Shown: one piece after another, positions 42,278 through 48,672 of the stretch
How positions within the stretch are numbered: the first letter of the stretch is position 1
How the letters are laid out: the number at the start of each line of letters is the position of its first letter
Source of the DNA: Pseudomonadota bacterium
Lineage (GTDB): Bacteria; Pseudomonadota; Gammaproteobacteria; Acidiferrobacterales; UBA6901
Length of the DNA: 48,672 nucleotides
Direction: 5' to 3'
NCBI GenBank assembly: GCA_021790335.1
Contig: JAJYEE010000020.1
Coordinates: 1 to 48,672 of the forward strand
Notes under the pieces: model-generated
The model's input: the letters and a program-made list of their open reading frames with translations, nothing else
Told to the model about the DNA's origin: nothing
The model's database searches: none
Made by a program: the position numbers and the translations under genes

Positions 42278-43805
42278 TTACCCCGCCCCCGCCAGCCGAT
42301 TTGGCGGCGGCTTAAGCCAGTTCACCCCGGTCAGCGTGGTCATCAAGTGCTCACACACCCGCACCCAGACGGCGGTGGGGTTTAATTGCTCCGCAGTTGC
42401 GTTGGCCCATGCCTGCAGCCTCCGGCTGACGCGCAGGAGCATGGCTTGCGCGAGATGGGCGTAGCGATGAGAGTGGGTGATCACAAGATGCTGTTGTCCG
42501 GCGTGGCGCGTTTTGCGCGCGACCCCGGACAGGAGAAACGGACGGCTGGCGATGGCTTCCAGGCGGGCTTTGGGGTTTGCGAGTCGCACGAACAACGTAC
42601 CACCAGTTATAGATCAAGGCGACGGCCAGTGCATTGAAGCGACAGCGCTTGAGATCCTGCGTCGTAAAGCCGCCCCAGCCCCACTGGTTCTTCAATTCAT
42701 CGAAGGTATTCTCACTGTCGGCACGATCACGATAGAGCTGCGCCAGCGTTCGGATCTCGTGGGCGAGATCCGTGACGAGCACGAAATACTCGTAGCGGTG
42801 CGTGGCGACATCGCTTTCGAGAAAGCCGAGGGCGAGTTGGTGCGCGTCGTCGCCTAAGACCACCTCCCCCTTGAGGCGCCTTCGCAAGACAACGACGCGC
42901 CGCGCCTTCTGCCAGCCGCTTAACGCGAGCTCGCCTTCGCGCCCTTCGAACCCTTCCCCGGCATCCCTCCACCCCTGGCGCCAGAAGACTTTCTCGACGA
43001 AGCGCCTGACGTTCTTCGTCGCGCGCAGCTTCAAAAGATAGGGGATTTTTCGCTCTTCCAGGCCGGTCATCACCGCGTCATTACCAAAGCCTGCATCGCC
43101 GCGCACACAATAAGGACGCTCCGGCGCCGGCAGCCGATCGATGAGCTTCAGCAATCCCGGCAAGGTGGTATTCGAATGACTTTGATTGCCCGCCTCGACA
43201 TCGACCCCGAGCACGAGCCGAAGCCCCGCCATCTGATAGGTGTGGTAGGTGTGCGAGGGGCGTCCGGGTTTCTTGGGGTTATAACCCAGCAGGGCGCCTT
43301 CTTGGTGTCCATAGAGCGGTTTGACCGTCACATCGACATCGAGGATCCACGGGGCCGATAACAACGGCGCAATGCACGCATCGAGGTGGGTCTGTAACCA
43401 GGTCATGCCCGGCGCTTCATCGATCGCTTTGAGAAAGCGGCGTACCGTGTCTTCGGCGACCACGCGATCCATGCCCAGGAGTTCCGGCATCACGCCATCG
43501 AAGCGGATGGCATTCATGTGTGCGTAGCGGCGGTGACCGGCGAGGAGCGAGAGAAACCAGGTGCCGAGGATATCTTCGCGTCTTGAGCCATGGGGGCCGG
43601 AATAACTCAACGGACACGCCGTCTGCCAGCGTTCATAGAGGCCGGTCAGGTGCAGGAACTCAAGGAAGAACGCCATCTGACCGAAGGGGGTGGCCGCGCA
43701 CCCGCCGTCCCAGCGCACTTGCAGGCGACCGTTCCGGGTTTCGACGCCGACCGCCTGAGTGATTGCCGCCATCGCCGTTTGGGACCGTCTTTTTGCCTCA
43801 CCCAT
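42278..43805 (-). pseudogene. IS1380-family transposase, frameshifted
   Basis: The first ~400 codons read as a normal IS1380 transposase: LDVDVTVKPLYGHQEGALLGYN, YCVRGDAGFGNDAV, DLAHEIRTLAQLYRDRADSENTFDELKNQWGW (shown in parts). After ALIYNWW a single extra base near 42599 shifts the frame; the correct C-terminus (LFVRLANPKARLEA ... GVNWLKPPPNRL) continues in the neighbouring frame to 42278. Recent decay, since both parts are otherwise intact. The 43853 end carries CCTGTGTAATCTG (minus strand); I could not find a matching repeat at the other end. Confidence 0.85.
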
Positions 43806-44478
43806 CGGGTGAACGCCTCCTGGGCGGATTGTGTTGTGAGGACAACAGATTACACAGGAAGGGTGGTTTCAATCTACGTTTCTAGGTTGAAACGGAAGGG
43901 ACCGATATGCGGCCCTGAAAAGACACCCAGGTAAGGTAGTTCGGCTGACCGCTTTGGCCGTGTTAGTGGCGGTCCAAATCCGCGTATAAATGACGGAGAA
44001 AAACCAACGAGGACACTACGGGAAAGGCGTCTGCAGGAGACCGTTGTGCCCGCCAGGGGCTCGGTGCGTTGATTTCGAACCGATCCCGAGGTTGGCGCCG
44101 TCGTGTAATCGGCGGATTTTACTGCGGAATACCGCTTCGGCCACCGTATCATCCGTACGTCGCGTCGCTTGGAACATCAGTCTCGTAGCGAGTCAACTAC
44201 CTTTCGTCATGACAGCATATTTACGCGGATTTGGACCGCCATCGACAGGCCGAGAAACGGTCTCCGCACGTTACTTAACTTGGGGCAATCACCGGGTAGC
44301 CATGATCAACAGCAACCAAGACGCAACGCGCATTTGGGAAATCAGAGGTGCAGAAAGTAGACCAATAGGGTGAGGGGCTGGCCAAGGGGAGCAAAAATTG
44401 CTGTAGCTTCTGGAAAGAAAAGAGAATAGTTCGACGGACTTTATTGTTTGTTTTCAGTCCGGTGGTCGCAAATGCGAC
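43806..44478. other. IS debris downstream of glmS
   Basis: About 670 bases with no supportable gene. It contains a 19-bp inverted repeat pair and a single 28-base hairpin (43866-43893, GTTTCAA...TTGAAAC). Open frames on both strands have no recognisable product. Confidence 0.55.
43968..44240. repeat. 19-bp perfect inverted repeats 235 bp apart
   Basis: GGCGGTCCAAATCCGCGTA at 43968-43986 and its exact complement at 44222-44240. No gene between. Could be the ends of a small non-autonomous element or two opposed IS ends. Confidence 0.8.
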
Positions 44479-46305
44479 TTATTCTACCGTGACCGATTTT
44501 GCGAGATTTCTGGGCTTGTCCACATCCGTGCCTTTATGCAACGCGGCATGATAGGCCAGAAGCTGGACTGGCACCGTGTGGACAATTGGCGAAAGCACAC
44601 CCATATGACGCGGCGTACGAATGACGTGAACCCCTTCGTCCTCGCCAAAATGGCTGTCGAGATCGGCGAACACATAGAGCTCGCCACCGCGCGCACGCAC
44701 TTCCTGCATGTTGGATTTGACCTTTTCCAGAAGACTGTCGTTGGGCGCGATCACCACGACCGGCATGTTGCGGTCAACCAGGGCGAGCGGACCATGTTTG
44801 AGTTCACCGGCCGGATAGGCCTCGGCATGGATGTAAGAAATTTCCTTCAGCTTGAGCGCGCCCTCGAGCGCGATGGGATAGTGCAGTCCGCGCCCCAGGA
44901 ACAGCGCATGCTCTTTGGGCGCGAACCGTTCAGCCCAGACCTTGATCTGCGGTTCCAGGTTGAGCGCATGCTGTACGCTGCCCGGAAGGTGACGCAATGC
45001 CTCCAGATACTGGCGCTCCTGGACCGCGGTCAGGTGTCCGCGCAGCTTGGCCAGTAACAGCGTCACGATAAACAGCGCCGCCAGCTGGGTAGTAAAGGCC
45101 TTGGTGGAAGCGACACCGATCTCGGCGCCGGCACGTGTGTAGAAGACAAGCTTTGAGGCGCGCGGGATGGCGCTTTCCGTCACATTGCATATGGAAAGTG
45201 TCTGCTCGTGACCCAGCTCCTTGGCACGCTTGAGTGCCTCCATGGTGTCCAGCGTCTCGCCCGACTGGGATATTGTTACCACAAGCTGTCTCGGGTTGGC
45301 GATGGAGCTGCGGTACCGGTATTCATGGCCAAGCTCGGCATTGGTAGGTATGCGCGCGATCGATTCGAGCCACTGGCGGGCGACTAGGCCGGCATAATAG
45401 CTGGTGCCTGCCGCAAGGATCAGCACGCTGTCGACCGAAGACAGCACGGACCCTGCGTGCTCACCCAGAAGGCCGGGGTGAACACCTTCGCTGATCACGG
45501 CTTCAAGCGTGTCGGAAAGAGCCCGCGGCTGCTCGTGGATCTCCTTTTGCATGTAATGGCTGTACGGGCCCAGATCGACCGCGTCGGCCGAGACTTCCGA
45601 CAGGCGCACCGCGCGCTGCACTTCATGGCCCTGGCGGTCCACAACAGTCACACGGTCACGTGTGATAGCGGCGGCGTCGCCTTCTTCGAGATAGATGATC
45701 CGGCGCGTAACCGAAATCAGCGCCGAGACATCCGAGGCGAAGAAGTTTTCGCCATCACCCAGACCGATTAGGAGCGGGCAACCCATACGCGCACAACATA
45801 CGGTGTCGGGAGAATTCAGCGCGATCACGCCGATCGCATACGCGCCGCGCAGTTCCGCAACAGCCGCGCGCATCGCACTGAAAAGATCCGGCATCGTCGA
45901 GTAGTAATGATGAACGAGATGCGCGATGACTTCGGTATCAGTCTGTGATTCGAACTGATAGCCCATTGCCTTGAGGCGCGTTCGCATCGCCTCATGATTC
46001 TCGATGATGCCGTTGTGTACCACGGCAAGCTCGTCGCGCGAAATGATGGGGTGGGCATTGAATTCGGTGACACCGCCGTGTGTCGCCCAGCGCGTATGGC
46101 CGATTCCGGCCATGCCGCTCAGGTTCTGCGAACGGACTTCCGCTTCCATTTCGGTGACGCGCCCCACCCGCCGGACGCGCGTCAGGCCACCGTTCAGGAT
46201 GGCGATCCCGGAAGAATCATAGCCTCGGTATTCAAGTCGCTTGAGCCCGTCAATCAGGATCGGGACAATGTCCCGGCGCGCGAGCGCACCGACGATGCCG
46301 CACAT
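44479..46305 (-). CDS. glmS: Glutamine-fructose-6-phosphate aminotransferase
   Basis: A 608-residue enzyme making glucosamine-6-phosphate, the entry to peptidoglycan and LPS amino sugars. The catalytic Cys1 follows the initiator Met (MCGIVGA). The glutaminase domain has [19 protein letters not shown] and [10 protein letters not shown]; the two SIS isomerase domains have [23 protein letters not shown] and [22 protein letters not shown]. The protein ends NLAKSVTVE, the family's standard terminus. It lies 113 bases after glmU on the same strand. No glmS ribozyme is seen, as expected in proteobacteria. Confidence 0.98.
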   Translation of the reverse strand: MCGIVGALARRDIVPILIDGLKRLEYRGYDSSGIAILNGGLTRVRRVGRVTEMEAEVRSQNLSGMAGIGHTRWATHGGVTEFNAHPIISRDELAVVHNGIIENHEAMRTRLKAMGYQFESQTDTEVIAHLVHHYYSTMPDLFSAMRAAVAELRGAYAIGVIALNSPDTVCCARMGCPLLIGLGDGENFFASDVSALISVTRRIIYLEEGDAAAITRDRVTVVDRQGHEVQRAVRLSEVSADAVDLGPYSHYMQKEIHEQPRALSDTLEAVISEGVHPGLLGEHAGSVLSSVDSVLILAAGTSYYAGLVARQWLESIARIPTNAELGHEYRYRSSIANPRQLVVTISQSGETLDTMEALKRAKELGHEQTLSICNVTESAIPRASKLVFYTRAGAEIGVASTKAFTTQLAALFIVTLLLAKLRGHLTAVQERQYLEALRHLPGSVQHALNLEPQIKVWAERFAPKEHALFLGRGLHYPIALEGALKLKEISYIHAEAYPAGELKHGPLALVDRNMPVVVIAPNDSLLEKVKSNMQEVRARGGELYVFADLDSHFGEDEGVHVIRTPRHMGVLSPIVHTVPVQLLAYHAALHKGTDVDKPRNLAKSVTVE

Positions 46306-46418
46306 GAACGTTCCTCCCGCCTCACCGTGATTTTCGGGTCCGAAAAGCCTGCGCGTGATCGGGAATTTTGATCAGTTCTGCTTCAAACCGGACTGACGGC
46401 AAGACATCAGTAGTTAAA

Positions 46419-47801
46419 TTATGGCTTTTTCGCCGGCCGTTTCCAGCCCTCAATGATTTTTTGCCGGACACGCCCAACCACCAGCACCCCAGGCGGCACG
46501 TCCTCGGTAATTGTCGTATTGGCACCCACAGTGGCACTCGCGCCAACGCTGACCGGCGCTACGAGCGTGCAGTCGGAGCCGATTGACGCGTTGTCCCCGA
46601 TTACCGTGCGGTGCTTGTTGGCGCCGTCGTAGTTGGCCGTGATCGTGCCTGCACCGATGTTTACGTGCCTGCCTACACTACTGTCCCCGATGTAGCTAAG
46701 ATGGTTGACCTTGCTGCCTTCGCCCACCTCGGACTTCTTGATTTCCACGAAATTGCCGATGTGCGCCTGGCCTGCAATGCGCGAGCCGGGACGAATGCGC
46801 GCAAACGGTCCGACCCGAGCGTCATCACCTATGGTGCTGTCCTCGATGACGCAGTTAGGATGCACGATCGTACCGGCACCGATGCTGCAGTTGTGCAGCA
46901 CGTTGTTGGCGCCGATGCGAACCCGGTCGCCCAGGGTGACGTGGCCTTCGACGATGACGTTCACGTCGATGATGACGTCGCGCCCGGCGGTCAGCGTGCC
47001 GCGCAGGTCGAAACGCCCGGGGTCCATGAGTGTGACGCCGCGCTCCAGCAGATCGGAGGCACGATTGCGCTGCACGATGCGCTCAAGCTCCGCCAGCTGT
47101 CCCTTGCTGTTGACCCCCATTACCTCCCACACCGCGCGTGGCTGTTCCGCAACAATGGCAATGCCCTCGGTCGCTGCCATGGCAACGATGTCCGTAAGAT
47201 AGTACTCGCCCTGGGCGTTATCGTCCTTAAGCTCCGCGAGCCAGCGCTTCAGGAGGTGCGCGCCTACGGCCAGGATGCCTGTGTTTATCTCGCGAATGCC
47301 CAGCTGTTCGCTTGTGGCGTCCTTCTGCTCCACGACGCCGGTCACCGCTCCGCGGTGGTCGCGCAGGATGCGGCCGTAGCCACGTGGGTCGTCAAGTTCG
47401 ACCGTCAGAAGCGCCAGGGCGCCGCGGGCCGCCGCTTTCAACAAGGGACGAAGCGTCTCGGCGCGAATCAGCGGCACGTCGCCATAAAGCACCAGCACCA
47501 GCGAATCCGGTGCGATTGCCGGCATTGCCTGCTGCACGGCGTGTCCGGTACCTTTCTGCTCCGCCTGCACCACCCAATCGACACGGGATGCGCTCAGTGT
47601 GGCAGGGAGGAGATCCCCACCATGACCGTACACAACCCGCACACCGTGCGGTTCAAGCTCCTGCGCGGTCAAGATAACGTGCTGTACCAGAGGAGTACCG
47701 GCGAGCGGGTGCAGCACTTTGGGGATGTCGGAATGCATGCGCGTGCCCTTGCCGGCGGCCAGGATAACCACTTCGATTGCAGCTGGAGGGGACGGGCTCA
47801 T
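46419..47801 (-). CDS. glmU: Bifunctional UDP-N-acetylglucosamine synthase
   Basis: A 460-residue enzyme with an N-terminal uridyltransferase (VVILAAGKGTRMHSDIPKVL, QKGTGHAV, LYGDVPL, REINTGI) and a C-terminal left-handed beta-helix acetyltransferase (IGNFVEIKKSEVG, TANYDGANKHRT). It makes UDP-GlcNAc from glucosamine-1-phosphate in two steps. Length and order are normal. It precedes glmS, as in most gammaproteobacteria. Confidence 0.98.
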   Translation of the reverse strand: MSPSPPAAIEVVILAAGKGTRMHSDIPKVLHPLAGTPLVQHVILTAQELEPHGVRVVYGHGGDLLPATLSASRVDWVVQAEQKGTGHAVQQAMPAIAPDSLVLVLYGDVPLIRAETLRPLLKAAARGALALLTVELDDPRGYGRILRDHRGAVTGVVEQKDATSEQLGIREINTGILAVGAHLLKRWLAELKDDNAQGEYYLTDIVAMAATEGIAIVAEQPRAVWEVMGVNSKGQLAELERIVQRNRASDLLERGVTLMDPGRFDLRGTLTAGRDVIIDVNVIVEGHVTLGDRVRIGANNVLHNCSIGAGTIVHPNCVIEDSTIGDDARVGPFARIRPGSRIAGQAHIGNFVEIKKSEVGEGSKVNHLSYIGDSSVGRHVNIGAGTITANYDGANKHRTVIGDNASIGSDCTLVAPVSVGASATVGANTTITEDVPPGVLVVGRVRQKIIEGWKRPAKKP

Positions 47802-47951
47802 GGCAATTCTTCGCGCATCGCAAAGCAGTAATTAAGGAATGATCGCCTGGCCATTACAGGCGCCCGGGCTGCACGGACGCAGGGCGGGTGCCTTCGGAAC
47901 AATGAACTGGCTTTATCAGGCGAAGCTTGCAGTCATTGTATACGCTGGCGG

Positions 47952-47986
47952 CAATAACACGCCATCCAATGGATGGCGTGTTATTG
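47952..47986 (-). terminator. 16-bp stem-loop over the FKBP stop codon
   Basis: CAATAACACGCCATCC pairs exactly with its complement across an AAT loop. The TAA of the FKBP gene (47981-47983) is inside the arm. Only a short TTATT follows on the minus strand, so it may act in termination or RNA stability. Confidence 0.65.
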
Positions 47987-48472
47987 GATGGCCAACGGCG
48001 GACCGCCGGCCGGCCGGCCGTTGCGCAGCTCATCGGGAGTAGCGTCGCGCACACCGTGGATCGTGACCTCGAAACGCACTGTCTGCCCGGCGAGTGGATG
48101 GTTCGCGTCAACGGTCAGCTTGCCGTTTTCAATACTGGTCACAACGAAGGTCATGACTTCACCCTTGGCGTTCTGGGCCTCCAGCTGGGCGCCGACGCGG
48201 CGGTATTCCGCCGGAACGTTTTCCACATCGTCCGTAAAGGTTAGGCCAGGCTCATGAAGACCAAAACCCTCTTCCGGGGTCAGCTCGACGCTGACCAGCT
48301 CACCGACGCGATGCCCCTCCAGCGACCGCTCGACCTTGGCAAACAATTCGCTTCCCGACCCGTGCAGGTATTCGACCGGCAGGTCGTTGTACTCGAAAAT
48401 GTCTCCACGGCCGTTGCGCAGCACATAGGTCAACGCAACCACCTTGTTTCGGACAACTTCATCATGCTGCAT
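47981..48472 (-). CDS. FKBP-type peptidyl-prolyl isomerase (SlyD-like)
   Basis: A 163-residue folding helper and chaperone. FKBP half-domains flank an insert-in-flap region as in SlyD: VVALTYVLRNGRGDIFEY, LHGSGSELFAKVERSLEGHRVG, LTPEEGFG..., DANHPLAGQTVRFEVTI. The usual metal-binding His/Cys-rich tail of SlyD is missing; the end is RNGRPAGGPPLAIQ. It lies between atpC and glmU on the same strand, an unusual insertion in that common gene order. AAAGGTG upstream of the ATG. Confidence 0.92.
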   Translation of the reverse strand: MQHDEVVRNKVVALTYVLRNGRGDIFEYNDLPVEYLHGSGSELFAKVERSLEGHRVGELVSVELTPEEGFGLHEPGLTFTDDVENVPAEYRRVGAQLEAQNAKGEVMTFVVTSIENGKLTVDANHPLAGQTVRFEVTIHGVRDATPDELRNGRPAGGPPLAIQ

Positions 48473-48538
48473 AACACACCTTTCTGCATGGCCAAGGGCC
48501 GATTACGCCGGGAATCCAGCCATCCCCGGCAAAGACCG

Positions 48539-48672
48539 TTATCTGGGCAGTTTTTCCCGCAGCTTCCTCACCGTACGCAGCTGCGCCACGGCCTGGGCGA
48601 GATCGGCCTGGGCGCGGGCGTATTCGATGCCGGACTGGCGGCTTTTCATGGCCTCCTCGGCGGCCGCCTTGG
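48539..48672 (-). CDS. atpC: ATP synthase epsilon subunit (3' end)
   Basis: The last 44 residues, reading KAAAEEAMKSRQSGIEYA then RAQADLAQAVAQLRTVRKLR and ending LPR. This is the two-helix C-terminal regulatory hairpin of F1 epsilon. The gene runs out of the window at the right edge. It is 66 bases upstream of the FKBP gene, on the same strand. Confidence 0.85.
   Translation of the reverse strand, partial: KAAAEEAMKSRQSGIEYARAQADLAQAVAQLRTVRKLREKLPR

Noticed and set aside
43866-43893. GTTTCAA...TTGAAAC, like a CRISPR repeat
   Set aside because: Occurs once only; no second copy or spacer pattern and no cas gene nearby.
46306-46418. glmS ribozyme
   Set aside because: The glmU-glmS gap is only 113 bases and shows no ribozyme core; that element is typical of Gram-positive bacteria.
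46611-47831. Long open frame antisense to glmU
   Set aside because: Shadow of the glmU codons; no product-like sequence.

Overview
The window is GC-rich DNA from a gammaproteobacterium. Supporting gene orders are atpC near glmU-glmS, hemH-thiD-thiE-hemL, rubredoxin, and polA beside a DUF2782 gene and a homoserine-kinase-like gene. Diheme cytochrome c4, a TonB receptor with an Fe3+-type ABC importer, and many IS21-type remnants fit an environmental, possibly acidophilic or chemolithotrophic lineage such as the Acidiferrobacterales. That placement is a guess from gene content, not a phylogeny.

Layout. 1-7.2 kb: the end of modC, a small membrane protein, a PilZ protein, two proteins with degenerate GGDEF signatures, uvrD and a histone-deacetylase-family enzyme. 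7.3-15.3 kb: a BPSS1780-type membrane protein, a homoserine-kinase relative that has lost its catalytic motif, a DUF2782 protein, a LOG-family protein, polA, engB, cytochrome c4, and a 78-residue protein behind a textbook sigma-54 promoter. 15.3-20.9 kb: an overlapping hemH-thiD-thiE-hemL operon, then rubredoxin, a YgjP-type metallopeptidase and an unknown protein.

20.9-24.7 kb: the most unusual module. A 7TM protein with GAF, pseudo-receiver, degenerate sigma-54-activator AAA+ and Fis-type DNA-binding parts lies downstream of a stand-alone ketoacyl-ACP synthase III. Tandem 16-bp repeats and ACGTCC half-sites lie between them. It looks like a signal synthase paired with a membrane-bound transcription factor.

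25.4-33.6 kb: a seven-gene import locus, all on the minus strand: TonB-dependent receptor, TonB, periplasmic binding protein, fused permease, ATPase, a COG4280 membrane protein and a 53-residue membrane protein. Most junctions overlap. The layout suggests one route for a metal or other scarce solute from outer membrane to cytoplasm.

33.6-44.5 kb: an accessory region littered with mobile-element debris (IS21 end repeats at three places, a truncated istA, an ISL3 tail, a frameshifted IS1380 transposase, a 19-bp inverted repeat). It carries an MFS transporter with a metallophosphoesterase-like protein, a receiver-kinase hybrid, an AT-richer membrane protein and a trypsin-like protease. 44.5-48.7 kb returns to core genes: glmS, glmU, an FKBP-type isomerase and the end of atpC.
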